A stretch of DNA of 64,000 nucleotides from Microglena sp. YARC (GCA_022414725.1 CM039464.1:9004278-9068277); one strand, 5' to 3'; positions 24,031-35,219 are shown, counted from the stretch's first letter. The notes: generated from the sequence alone by a model not told the origin. Numbers and translations are program-made.

Positions 24031-26300
24031 CACTGGTTGGTGGGAGCTGGCTGTCTCCTGGGCTGGCTGGGTCCAGCTGCTGGGGCAGGGGCGGCTGCCT
24101 GTGAAATTAAAAGTATAGTTATGTAGCTGCTGGCTGTCAAAACGGGAACTGCAGGGGGAGAAAATTGTTAGAGTGGTTTACCTGAAGGGGGTATAGGTCT
24201 GGAGCAGTTCCATCCAGGTGGTAGGTCCTTTCCGGGGGTAGGAGCAAGTCCAATCCCTGGGTGGAGAGCAAGGTCAAGCTCAACGTTGGCCGTGGGCCAT
24301 GGGGCAGGCAGCCCATAGGGCTTGGCTTTGGCCGGGGAGGCGAGGGCATGGAAGTACATAGTCACGTTCTGCCCATAGGAGTTGATGTTGAGGCGGCTCT
24401 GGATCTCCTTCCAGCTGGCCAGGTCAGCACCAAAAAATGGTAGGTCAAGGGGACAACCTTGCCAGTGCTGTCATGGCCGATCTCCCTTGTAATGAGGTAG
24501 CCTGCCAGGGCTACCCAGTCTGGGAGGTTGTCCTTCTTGGTAGGGTCCAGGTCAGGCATGAAGCCAGGACGGAAGTAAAACTGGATGCCGCTGATTTTGA
24601 CTTGGCCTTTGCAGCAGATGAATGCTGTGAGGACATGCAATCTGCTGGACAGGATGATGCGGATACCCCTCTTGGTAGCCAATTGGACTTCATAATTCGA
24701 GAGCAGTCTCAGAGGGATGAGCTCCCTGGTGTACAGAGAGTGCTCTGGGGCAGTAGCCTGGTCACTGGTTTCAGCATTCCAATACGAGAGGGAGAAGTGG
24801 TCGAGGTTGTCAACCGTGGAATCACAGCACTGCTTGTCGTTCATGAGGTCAACGGTTGCCTTGCACAGCCGATTCACCTCTTCGGTGAAGTCCGTCATGG
24901 ATCTGAGGGCAGTGTTGGCCTCAGTCTTCAGAATCAGGGAAGAGTTGCAGATATCTGAAGGAATCTTGGAGTGAGTGAAATATGCATAGGAGTGCATGTT
25001 AGAGATGAAGAGGGGGAGTAAGGATTCAAAGTGTTCCTTATCCTCTTGAGTTGCTAAGTGCAACTCTTCAGTGACCCTGCCCGTCCTCTCCATTCTTCAA
25101 GTATCTGAAGTTGAGTAGCCTGAGGGCCGACACTTGGTCATCACATTCCTCAAACTCTGCAGCCATGCGCAGGATGTTCTCCAACTTGGGAAGCCATGCT
25201 GGCTTCTCAGGCTGGGACCTCCAGCTGGTGGTGAGGTAGTGACCCTGCTGCTCCATGATCCAAGCAACTGAAGAGAAGTCAGTTTCTTCAGGGAAGGGGT
25301 GGTGTGGGAGGAGCTGGGGGTCCATGTGAGGCTCAGTCCTCTGCCTTTTAGAGCCATCTGACTGGTCTTCATGGTCAGTCATATTGTAGTCGCTGCCTTC
25401 TGCTGCGAGATTGGGGAAGACGTAGGGAATCTCCCTCAAGGTTGAGTTAGCAGTATCCAGCCCGTCCTGGGCACTGGATCTCCCTGTTTGGCTGCTGCAG
25501 AGGGGGTTAGCTGAACAGATCCTGGTACCCCCGATGGTAGACAGGATGGTTGGTCCAACCAACATGGAGATAGCACATTGCGGTTGTGCCAGTTGATCTT
25601 TAGCTGAAAGGATCTGAGGGGAGGTGAGGGTGGGAGGAGAGAGTCCTCCTCAATGCTGAAGTGCGTTTTGCAGTTCAGGATGTGTTGGTTGGTTACCCGA
25701 GGAGTGGTGATCCTGGGAACCCCCCTTCTCCAGCTTGTTGGCTGTGGAGAGGACTGCAAAGTTGTTAAAGTCCTCTATAATAGCCAGGCCAGCCAGGGAA
25801 AGCATGTCGTTGTTAGCAAACAGCTTGATTGACCATATTGGTGGCTTTCCAGGCATGGAGGTGTTAGTAACTTGGTCCACAGATACTCCACTTTGAAAGA
25901 CCGTCATCTGGTCTGTTCGCGATGATATCGCGTATGGTCCGGACCACCGCAGCTGCGTCAGTGCACGGGTGTGCGCCGGCAGGAAAGGTCAGAGATTGTG
26001 GCGTAGAAAGGGGACCCTCAGCAAGGATGCTAGGGTCGCGTCCATAGATGCCACTGAGAGTTAGCTCGTAAAAACTCCTCATTGTCGGTGGTGTTGTGCA
26101 CCGGGAGGATTTTGTATTTGGAGAGCGTGTCAGCGAAAGGATCAAGATGCTGGAAGGTTGACTCTCCAAGGGGGACGGAGGTTGAGGGTTTGGACTTGAG
26201 TCTCTCAGCGATCAACTGGATGTCCCTTGCTTTGCGGATGTGTTTAGGACGGTAGGAGGAGTGGGCATCGGCCTCCTTCGCTGTTGTAGATCTCCTCACC
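24031..26300 (-). pseudogene. LINE-2 ORF1-like protein
   Basis: The best-preserved frames are 25,565-25,068 (165 codons) and 25,093-24,362 (243 codons), which join by one frameshift near 25,080. They continue after another near 24,410 into MYFHALASPAKAKPYG and then an Ala/Pro-rich, Lys-ending segment (WKEVTKKTVWKKP, ~24,035-24,000). The upstream part (26,299-25,600) is broken. No zinc knuckle or RRM could be identified. It lies upstream of ORF2 on the same strand, as ORF1 of a LINE would, but an unrelated element cannot be excluded. Confidence 0.5.
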
Positions 26301-27500
26301 CTTAGAACGGATGATGAAGGGATAGGCGATCAGGGCTGCAGGGAGTACGAGTTTTCGTTAGTTTTGCAGAAGATGGGAGAAGAGTTGTAGGACACGGTTG
26401 TCCAAGGTTGATTGTAAAGTTGGTTGTGAGCATAAGGACTTGCAAGCTTCGTTATTGGTTAATTTTGTCGGGAAATGACAATGCCCGTGAGGGGCACATC
26501 GGCGACTTGCACCCACGCCATGGGAGGCTGTGTTAATCGTCAGAGACGATGATGCCACGAGGGGCACATCGGGACTTGCACCCACGCCCATGGGAGGCTG
26601 TATTAATCGTCAGAGACGACAATGCCACGAGGGGCATATCGGGACTTGCACCCACGCCGCGAGGGGCGGTATTAGTAGCTGTGGGAGGCTTAGAGAGTAT
26701 GGGGTTTCGAAGATGGCCAATGAGTGTATTGTTGAGATGTTTGCAGTTTGTAAGGTAGTGCGGTGTGGTAGCCAGAGGAACGAGGTATGCAGCGGGTTGG
26801 TGGGAAAGTGGGGAGGCGAGGCGGGATTTAGCAGCTTGTTTCTCGCGGCGGTTCGATTTCCTATCGATCTTACCTTGTTGCACCCTGTTTTGTTGAGCTC
26901 CCATTGAATACATGCTGGTGGCTGGGTAGGTGTTAGGTGCGAAGAAAGATAAGGGAGTGCGGAGATAGGCTGTTGAAGCGGCGGTTAAATTCAGGCAGTT
27001 GACGAGAAGAAGGGCAATGAGAAGGTGAATGGCAGAGTTCGTGGTAGGAAAATTTCGTCTGTCTTGTTTGTTCCGGATATTTTTTGATTGAGTAGGGTTG
27101 GGATGATTTTTAGGTTTAGCAGAACTTGGTTCAGCATGAGTCCTAGGTAGATTCTTGGAGGTTTTGCTCTCTGCCCGGAAGCTGCCTGTAGGATCTTGTT
27201 GTCCAGGTTGTCCATTGAAAGGTGAGGATATTTTAATTTTGGGGTGATCTGTCACTTTCGCAGATTTGGTATTGAGTTTGTGGACAGGGTTCCAAGCACT
27301 GGCGTTGGGGGCTTCGCATTCCCCTACCTCCCTCATGCGGGCAATCTGCGCTTGGACTTCTCCAAAGTGCTTCTTGCCCGGAATCGGGATGCTTGGTCGC
27401 CGGCAGTTGTTATTGATCATTGGGGAGGAGAGGGGGGTTAGAGAATTCGGCAGATCTGGTTTGAGTGGACATCTCAAATCAGGAAAGTGCGCGAATTGAT
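26301..27500 (-). other. LINE-2 5' region with 70-bp tandem repeat
   Basis: Holds a 314-codon minus-strand open frame (27,477-26,533) of biased composition (Pro, Ser, Asn, Lys) with no motif I recognise. The left part overlaps the 70-bp repeat. A LINE-2 start near 27,500 is guessed from the loss of similar composition beyond it. Confidence 0.4.
26478..26665. repeat. ~70-bp tandem repeat, 2.7 copies
   Basis: Copies start at ~26,478, ~26,548 and ~26,618 and share GAGGGGCACATCG, ACTTGCACCCACGCC, ATGGGAGGCTGT and AATCGTCAGAGACGA. It lies in the presumed 5' region of LINE-2, where LINEs often carry tandem promoter units; that role is inference. Confidence 0.85.
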
Positions 27501-28404
27501 GATCATTGCAAAGCCTAGCGTCGTCGCATCCCGATTCCAGTCTCCGCTTATGCGGAGGAGAAGTAGCGCCTACGAAATGTGCTTCGGAAAAAGTGACCTG
27601 TCAGGATATTAGTTGTTGTTATTTGTGGAGGAAGAGGATAATATGTCTGCTACTTTCCTTCTGAGTTCTGTGTCCAATGGTTACAGTAACAGAGCTGCCT
27701 CCTCATCTTCATAAATATTAGTTTATCCATTCGTGCCTCGCACTACTACGGCGTCTTTTATGCCACTTTGGTTCCCTTGAAAAGTTGTGATGCTTAGGTT
27801 TTTTACTAGTAGATGTGCATCGTATTTGGGCACTGAAAATAACGTAGCTGTTGTCGGTAGGTACCGGCATATCATATGATGTTGTAGCTATGTAGCTGTT
27901 GTATCGTCGAATTCCACTGGACGCAGGTCGCGTGCGGAATCTTGGCAAATACTTGGTCACCTCCATGTAAGACCCGTTATGGCTGTGGGGGACCCCTGGG
28001 TAATCATCGTTCCCCTCTCGGGACATGCGTTATCGTTGAACAATACATGATGTGGAAGCCTTCTGGATGTCTTGCAAGATGTCCAGGAGGCACTCGCATC
28101 CTGTATGGTCCAACAACAATAACGCATGTCCCGAGAGGGAGCGGGTGGGGGGGTCGAATCCCACTGGACGCAGGTCAGGTGTGGAATGCAAGATGTCCAG
28201 AAGGCACTCGCATCCTGTATGGTCCAACAACAGGTGGGCATATCATATGATGTTGACCGAAGGCAAGTATGATCATACAAACTGCATCATATGATTTTGT
28301 ATATTAATGGTAACTTTAGCCTAGTCAGACTGCCGGATGATGACATGAATACATGATATCATATTGTTGTTCCCTAGTTGTAGTTCATGATGCTTCTTTT
28401 GCAA
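27501..28404. repeat. Intergenic DNA with direct and inverted repeats
   Basis: No gene recognised. A 44-bp direct repeat (CAAGATGTCCAGGAGGCACT...) lies at ~28,075-28,118 and ~28,189-28,232. A block beginning CCACTGGACGCAGGTC occurs at ~27,916 and ~28,162. GGCATATCATATGATGTTG occurs at ~27,866 and ~28,238. CTCTCGGGACATGCGTTAT (28,014-28,032) is inverted at 28,120-28,138. Confidence 0.75.
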
Positions 28405-28600
28405 CCATGAAGATATTTCCATGTCTTGTAGCTTGTTAAGTTACGATGAAGACATTTCAATGTATCGTAGCTTTTTATGTAATGATGAAGACATTTCCAT
28501 GTCTTGTAGCTTGTTATGTAACGATGAAGACATTTTCATGTCAAATAGATTTTTTTGTAACTATGAAGACATTTCCATGTCGTGTAGCCTGTCACATGAA
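28405..28600 (+). repeat. 41-bp tandem repeat array, locus 1
   Basis: Five diverged units of a monomer close to GATGAAGACATTTCCATGTC followed by TTGTAGCTTGTTATGTAAC. Recurs as a second array at 29,463-29,760. The open frames over it reflect the repeat. Confidence 0.9.
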
Positions 28601-29462
28601 CATGTGTGTACATTACAGTCCAGGGTAGGCCAAATAGGCTGAAGGGACTTACCCAACCGTGACAGGAAGGGCTAAAAATAAAAAGCATTGATGAACTAAA
28701 CCCCAAACAATCGTTTTTCCGACGGGGTCCCTAAGTTCGTACTACAGTGATCACTTAATTCTACAATATAATTGAATCACCACCTCTGGGATGATAATTA
28801 AATTGTGCGATTCTTATCGCATGTTTTAATACATCTTATTTTGCATTTTTATCTTTCACAGGAATCAGGATTCGTGACCTGCTTCATGCTGGACTCTTTA
28901 TCCACCAATTCAATTTTCATATTCTCAAAAATATTTTTCTATCCTCAGCGTATAACAGACATTCTAATATGAAATGCATTCCATAGTCTACCACTCTTCT
29001 ACCGTCAAACACCATATCACAGCACCTGAAATTATGTCAGAACAAGAGAACTTTCTGATTCAACAATAAAGTTGTGAGCTCGAAGACGTAGTGTCGCTAT
29101 GCATTTAATATTAACCCTATTATTTAATAAGTTAGTTTATGTGGAAGTATGGTTTCTATCCTCTGACAGCATCCAATATAATATGTATGCGTCATAGTTT
29201 TAATAACGACTCCTTGGTTATCAATAAAGATTCCTGGGGCTCACTGTACTCAGGGATTTCCAGTCAATGTCTGTTATTTTAGAGATGACTTCATCATTTT
29301 TTCCTAAGTCAATCCTGCTTAGTGAAGTCTGGTTGTCTTAAATAATATAAGATAATTTGCCTGTGAGTCTATAACACCTAATCTCTGCATGCATCCAAGT
29401 AATCCATGAGACCAGCATTGTTGAACCATACATACCTTTCCTTGTCATACATATTGTTTTTA
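28601..29462. other. AT-rich intergenic DNA with one dispersed repeat
   Basis: 28,615-28,666 is a copy of the GGTTGGGCAAGT/CCTGGACTGT dispersed repeat in reverse orientation. The remainder is AT-rich, with no gene, RNA gene or array that I can support. Confidence 0.5.
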
Positions 29463-29900
29463 ACCATGAAGAAATTTCCATGTCGTGTAGCTTGTTCTGC
29501 AACCAATAATATATGTACATATGTATTATAATATATATCATATTAATATATGTCGTATGTACAATATATATTATATTAATATATGTCATGTGTATTGTTT
29601 TGCAACCATGAATACATGTCCATGTCATGTAGCTTGTTCTGCAACCAATCAGATACGTCCATGCCATGTAAATTGTTTTGTAACCGTGAAGACATTTCCA
29701 TGTCTTGTAGCTTATTTTGTCACCAAGAAGATCTATCCCTGTCCTGTAGAGTGTTTCTAAATATGAAGATAGGCTCATGCCAGGTAGCTTGTTTTGATGA
29801 TGGTGGTGATGATTATGATACCGTAGTTACATTTTTATTTTGTGTCCATGAATACATTACCATATTCTGCAGGTGTTGATATAATCTATGCAAATATGTG
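29463..29900 (+). repeat. 41-bp repeat array, locus 2, split by AT-rich insertion
   Basis: Five or six units related to the array at 28,405-28,600 (AACCATGAAGAAATTTCCATG..., GTAGCTTGTTCTGCAACC). A TA-rich block with two TATTAATATATGTC phrases is inserted at 29,507-29,590. A related ATGAATACATTACCATATTC phrase occurs at 29,849 and again at ~29,958. Confidence 0.85.
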
Positions 29901-31919
29901 TGTTGGTGTAATATATGTGTTAATGTAATTTTTTTAATTAAATCATGAATACATCTGGAATACATTACCATATTCTGCAGGTGTTGAAGCAACTTTGTTT
30001 TGCATCCCGGTAAAGGGCGCGCGGGGGTGGTGTGGTGTGGGGGTGGGGTGGGGTGGGGTAATATAATATAACCTTGTCAAAGACAGTTGTCTCTCAACTA
30101 CAATTTAGAATACAGGGTAAAATGAAGGAAATAAGCTAAGGAGCAAAGGAGCAAGCAAGATTGCTTACACTAGGTGCTACACAAAGGTATTGAGCAGAGT
30201 TCTTCAGGGGGAACCCAAAGTCTGCTTCTCGAGACGCAGCCTGTTTGAAAAGCAGCGTCTGCAATACAACAGGCCCTCCAAATCTGCTTCTTGGACGCAA
30301 TCGACCCACTGGATCTGCGTCTGCGACGCATTATACCCTTCGACATTGCGTCTGCGACACAAGAAGTTGTATCGTCCACATTTGTAGGCATCCTGTATTA
30401 GTGTATTCATGTGGTGAAATTGACTACCGTGTCAGAGTGGTTAACAACAGAGACTATGTTGGGATCTTGATCAAGAGCAGTACAATTCCCTCCCTTTGTT
30501 TTACTTGCTATACATGAAACAGGCCATGAAATGCAGGGAAACTGGAAGTGCGCATAACATATTGAACACGTTGCAACATTGTTTTGAGCCTAGTCAGTGA
30601 GTGTTGTTGACTCTTGAGTGTTAATTTACCCATGTCAGCCCTACGTATACCAGCCAGCAGCGAAGACAAGCGTTGAATATGTGGATTGTGGGGTGGACAA
30701 GTTTTCGCACAACGTGGTCAATAGGGGTAGTGGTGGATGTTCGTTAGGTCGAGGGTCGGTATCTCTGAAGTAAACCTTGTTTTTGTACGAGCGGCAACGC
30801 CATTCGAAATGAATCCTCGGTGCCGCTGGTTTCTGTAGGAGACCCACCTCCCGGGGTAAAATGACTTTCACAACTTAAAAGAGGGGTCCTTTATGACCGC
30901 GTCCCCTCTGTGGACCGTCCCCCTCCAGGACCCTAACCTTTGTTTTATACCCTAGAACTGTCAGAGCCGACTCTTCTTAGGCCGACTCCCTTCTTTTAAT
31001 GCTGTTCCAGTTTCTGTCAGAGCCGGCTCTTCACGATCTCTCTCATTTTACAGTCCTTTTAACGCCGACAGACAGGAGACCTGCAAGTGTACATACTACC
31101 ATGTGCACATACATGCAATACTTGAATAGTGCGCCTTATTTCGAGGCGTGAGGTTGAGGGGGCCAGCCTGTTTGCTTGCACTGCTGGGACCAACCACCAA
31201 TCCATACACAAACTTATTGCTCCACCCGCTCTTGAATGCTCTGACAAGGCTATTTGCCTCCCTACCTGCACACATCCGCTTCCGCTTCTACCCTCAAACC
31301 TGTGCTCGTTGCCGTGTCAAACCATGACAGCAAACACACCATCAATGCATATGATATAACAATAGCTAGAAGGGGTTTGGTTGTATGAGCAGGCCATTTG
31401 CCTCCCTACCATTACTCCAAACTCATTCCTTCACCCGCTCTCGAATGTGGCCCTTGAGGCGGTGATTCAAACATGGTCTCTAGCTTTTGTACTTTCGTAC
31501 CACAGTGAAAAAGGGCAAAATTACAGTGTCGACATTAAATTTGAACTGACAACATATACCACATTGTCTGAGGATGATAGCGAACACTGAATCTCTAGAA
31601 GTCCTACGAGTCCTACCACTACCAATACAACAACAAGACAATTCACAGCAGTAAACAGACTACTAAACAATAGTCCTACGAGTACTACACTACTACTACC
31701 ACTACAACAACAAGAAAATTCACTGCAGTAAACATACTCTTACCATCTGAAATCCTTCAGCAGGACTGACAAAATAGTATCTACTCCTCCGCATCATCAA
31801 CCTCATCTTCTTTATCATTATCAACATCATCTTTAAAATATAAACAAGTACCTTGTAATAAGGCGTACAATATGTTTATTTATAAACAAGTCTGCAATAC
31901 TGCTGTGGGGTGAGTAAGG
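29901..31919. other. Intergenic DNA with small duplications
   Basis: No gene recognised. 30,030-30,060 is GGGGT-rich. 30,225-30,365 repeats short GCGTCTGCGAC phrases. CTGTCAGAGCCG recurs at 30,959 and 31,015. 31,130-31,200 carries the TGAGGGGGCCAGCC / TTTGCTTGCACTG dispersed repeat. ~31,600-31,665 and ~31,670-31,735 are a diverged direct repeat (GTCCTACGAGT...ACAACAACAAGA...). A 73- or 76-codon frame here and there is within chance expectation. Confidence 0.5.
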
Positions 31920-32102
31920 CTAACACATGCCTGTGTGTATGTATGCATGCATGTATGTGTGTATGTATGTATGTATGTATGTATGTATGTATGTATGTAT
32001 GTATGTATGTATGTGTGTATGTATGTATGTATGTATGTATGTATGTATGTATGTATGTATGCATGTATGTATGCATGTACGTACACACATATGTATGTAT
32101 GT
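31920..32102. repeat. (GTAT)n microsatellite
   Basis: About 40 GTAT units with GCAT and GTGT variants, ending at a copy of the CCAGGGGTAGGCCAAGTAGG dispersed repeat (32,104-32,157). The adjacency recurs at other copies of that repeat. Confidence 0.97.
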
Positions 32103-32410
32103 GACAGTCCAGGGGTAGGCCAAGTAGGCGAGAAAGACTTGCCCAACCGTGACAGGAATGTGCGTGAGATCAGCCTCATCCACAAATGTAGTACGTCAGA
32201 ATGCATGACTGCATGAGCGTGTACACAGCTTCATCCTCAGATGTTTTATTTCATATACCAGTATGAGCGTGTGCTCAGAATTACCTTCAAATGTAGTACT
32301 TCAGAATGCATGACTGCACGAGTGTGTGCTCTGCCTCAGCCACGAGTATCGTATATCATTTTAATTTACGTATATTTAGTATTTACTAAAAAAAGTATTA
32401 TTGACTAGCT
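32103..32410. repeat. Dispersed repeat copy and ~125-bp duplication
   Basis: 32,103-32,157 is the dispersed short repeat (reverse orientation). 32,170-32,345 contains two diverged copies of CAAATGTAGTACGTCAGAAT followed by GCATGACTGCA.GAG.GTGT. No gene seen. Confidence 0.7.
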
Positions 32411-33075
32411 TGCATACTGACATTAGCTTGCAGAACTAGAGCCAGCTAATGGTACTATGGAAATTTGCTGAAGCCAAGCCCAGCCAGCCCAGCCAAGCAC
32501 TCATAGCTAGCAGAACCAGCTAATGTTAATATGCAAGCTATGGAAATTCGCTGTAGACAAGCCAAGCCAGCCCAGCCAAGCACTCATAGCTAGCACAACC
32601 AGGTGATGTAAGTCTGCAAGCTATTGAAATTTGCTGAAGCCAAGCCTATCCAAGCCAGCCCAGCCAAGCACTTATAGCTGGCGGAATCAGAGCCAGCCTA
32701 GGTTAGTATGCAAGCTATGGAAATTTGCTGCAGCCCAGCCCAGCCCAGCCAGCCCAGCCAAGCACTCATTGTTGGCAGAGCTAGCTAAGGTAAGTATGCA
32801 AGCTATGGAAATTTGCTGAAGACAAGCCAAGCCCAGCCAGCCCAGCCAAGCACTCATAGATGGCAGAGACAGATAATGCAAGTACGCAAGCTATGGAAAT
32901 TTGGTGGAGCCAAGCCAAGCCAGCCCAGCCCAGCACTCATAGCTAGCAGAACCAGCTAATGTTAATATGCAAGCGATGGAAAGTTACTGAAGCCCAGCCC
33001 AGCTCAGCCCAGCCAAGCACTCATAGCTAGCAGAGCCATCTAATGTAAGTACGCAAGCTACATAAATTTGCTGCA
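32411..33075. repeat. 84-93 bp tandem repeat, about 7 copies
   Basis: Each unit contains GCAAGCTATGGAAATTTGCT, a CCAAGCCCAGCC-rich segment and CACTCATAGCTAGCAGAACC. GCAAGCTA marks unit starts at ~32,533, 32,617, 32,710 and onward. Not a CRISPR: there are no conserved-length unique spacers. Confidence 0.92.
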
Positions 33076-33360
33076 GACTAGTGGTGCTCGCTGCAAATTT
33101 GGGGGGTCTTTGTCACCCTTTTATTTGGCTTATTTATAAGGGTGCATTTTTGGTGGGAAGGGTGCCGTTAAGGGGCAGAAAAGGGCGTCGAAGACCCCCC
33201 CAAATGTGGCTTAGCTGCAGCAAATGTCTAGTTATCCCTTGCATCCACCCGTCCCTGTTTCTCTTCCAGCACGTAAATATGTCTGTATGTCTGTATTTCG
33301 AAGTCCAGGGGTAGACCAAATAGGCTTAAGGGACTTGCTCAACTGTGGCTTTTTCAGCCC
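33076..33360. other. Unassigned spacer with dispersed repeat copy
   Basis: 33,090-33,230 is a short non-coding stretch. 33,302-33,350 is another copy of the dispersed repeat (AGTCCAGGGGTAGACCAAAT...). Nothing else supported. Confidence 0.5.
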
Positions 33361-33942
33361 ATGAGGATTGCCTGTGCAGGGGGCTCCACATCGGCTGGCG
33401 AAGGTCTTGAGGGGGTTGAATTATATCTGATGTGTGCATGTGTGCATCCTTATCTTCAAGTGTTGCACTGCATGTGTGTGCGCATGTGTGCATCCTCATC
33501 TACAAACGTTGTATGTCTTAAGGGGCTTGACTTATTTCTGATGTGTGCGTGTGCACATCCTCATCCACGAGTGTTGCACTGCACTGCATGTGTGTGCATC
33601 TTCATCCACAAGCGTTGTATGTCTTGAGGGGGTTAAATTATTTATGATGTGTGCGTGGGCACATTCTCATCCATGAGCTTTGCACTGCACTGCATGTGTG
33701 TGTGTGTGCATCCTCATCCACAAGCGTTGTCTGTCTTGAGGGGGTTGAATTATTTCTGCTGTGTGCGTGTGCGCATTCTCATCCATGAGTGTTGTAAGTC
33801 TTGAGGGCGTTGAATTATATGAGATGTGTGCGTGCGCGCATTCTCATCCATGAGCGTTGCACTGCACTGCATGTGTGTGTGTGTGTGCATCCTCATCCAC
33901 AAGCGTTGTATGCCTTGAGGGGGTTGAATTATATCTGATGTG
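33361..33942 (-). repeat. Degenerate ~90-110 bp repeats derived from last-exon copies
   Basis: Repeated phrases GGTCTTGAGGGGGTTGAATT, GCATCCTCATCCACAAGCG and TTGCACTGCA recur about every 100 bp. The first phrase is the reverse complement of the coding sequence VEFNPLKT of terminal exon I; the second lies just past its stop codon. The block is therefore an old expansion of the gene's 3' end. Confidence 0.8.
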
Positions 33943-34460
33943 CTCCCCAGCGGGGCCAGCGAAGGTCTTGAGGGGGTTGAATTATATCTGATGTGCTCCC
34001 CAGCGGGGCCAGCGAAGGTCTTGAGGGGGTTGAATTATATCTGATGTGCTCCCCAGCGGGGCCAGCGAAGGTCTTGGGGGGGTTGAATTATATCTGATGT
34101 GCTCCCCAGCGGGGCCAGCGAAGGTCTTGAGGGGGTTGAATTATATCTGATGTGCTCCCCAGCGGGGCCAGCGAAGGTCTTGAAGGGGTTGAATTATATC
34201 TGATGTGCTCCCCAGCGGGGCCAGCGAAGGTCTTGAAGGGGTTGAATTATATCTGATGTGCTCCCCAGCGGGGCCAGCGAAGGTCTTGAGGGGGTTGAAT
34301 TATATCTGATGTGCTCCCCAGCGGGGCCAGCAAAGGTCTTGAGGGGGTTGAATTATATCTGATGTGCTCCCCAGCGGGGCCAGCGAAGGTCTTGAAGGGG
34401 TTGAATTATATCTGATGTGCTCCCCAGCGGGGCCAGCGAAGGTCTTGATGGGGCTGATTT
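33943..34460 (-). repeat. 53-bp minisatellite, 10 copies, derived from exon I
   Basis: CTCCCCAGCGGGGCCAGCGA starts a unit at 33,943, 33,996 and every 53 bp to 34,420, nearly identical between copies. On the minus strand each unit reads TTCAACCCCCTCAAGACC then TTCGCTGGCCCCGCTG, a close copy of the terminal exon segment VEFNPLKTYAGPA (34,960-35,000). 53 is not a multiple of 3, so it cannot be a coding expansion. Confidence 0.95.
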
Positions 34461-34857
34461 GTATGTGATATGTGCATGTGTGCATCCTCATCCACGAGCG
34501 TTATGTGTCTTCAGGGGGTTGAATGATATATGATGTGTGCGTGTGTGCAATTTTATCCACGAGCATTGTATGTCACTAGTCCCTTGAATCCAGCAGGTCA
34601 CTGTTTCTTCTTCAGCCCATTAGGTATGCCAGCAGCGGGGGGCTCCACAGCAGGGCCAGCGTAGGTCTTGAGGGCGTTGAACTCGACCTGATGAGAGGGA
34701 ACGACTGCACTCGGGCATGGCTGCACAGCACGTGTGTGTGTGTGAGCGCATTCTCATCCACAAGTGTTGCACTGCACGTGTGTGTGAGTGTGTGCATTCT
34801 CATCCACAAGTGTTGCACTGCATGCATGCATGTCTGTGGGTGTGCGTGTGCGCATTC
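34461..34857 (-). repeat. Pseudo-copies of terminal exon I / probable 3' UTR
   Basis: 34,570-34,695 repeats the end of exon I almost exactly (minus strand: CAGGTCGAGTTCAACGCCCT ... GGCATACCTAATGGGCTGAA), with changes that open a stop after the Lys run. 34,730-34,857 repeats GCATTCTCATCCACAAGTG units. No poly(A) signal is assigned. Confidence 0.75.
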
Positions 34858-35111
34858 TCATCCACGAGCGTTGTACGTCACGAGTCCCTTGAATCCAGCT
34901 GGCCCCTGTTTCTTTTTCAGCCCATTAGGTATGCCAGCGGCGGGGGGCTCCACAGCAGGGCCAGCGTAGGTCTTGAGGGGGTTGAACTCGACCTGATGAG
35001 AGGGCTGGGCTGCACTTGCTGGCCTGCTCCTGGCACTGGGAGAGGTGGGGATGAGGGCCGAGGCAGGGCGTAGGAAGGCTGAGGTCGGGCGCGATTTGAG
35101 CCCGGCGGAGC
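34858..35111 (-). CDS. EF-hand gene exon I (terminal): Arg-Pro-x-Ser-Ala-rich C-terminus
   Basis: Last exon, entered in phase 1 after TTGTTGAAG, stop TGA at 34,858-34,860. It encodes residues ~846-928 of the visible protein: SAGLKSRPTSAFLRPASAL, SRPASAAQPSHQ, VEFNPLKTYAGPAVEPPAAG, a KKKQGPAGFK basic stretch and the C-terminus VTYNARG. The repeated Arg-Pro-x-Ser-Ala motif continues from exons G and H. Similar basic Ser/Pro-rich tails occur in microtubule- or cilium-associated proteins, but that link is inference. Pseudo-copies of this exon lie downstream. Confidence 0.8.
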
Positions 35112-35170
35112 CTTCAACAACGCAAGGGAAATAATAGGCTTCAAACAAACGAATAGGTGATGGTGTGTAA

Positions 35171-35219
<49 letters not shown>

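Noticed and set aside
24437..24958. 173-codon plus-strand frame opposite the LINE-2 ORF1-like region
   Set aside because: Shadow of the better-conserved minus-strand frame; no motif on the plus strand.
31129..31590. 76- and 69-codon plus-strand frames as a small gene
   Set aside because: Short, no motif, and overlapping a dispersed repeat; within chance expectation for this base composition.
33943..34460. Regular 53-bp repeats considered as a CRISPR-like array
   Set aside because: No unique spacers, eukaryotic context, and the unit matches the neighbouring terminal exon.
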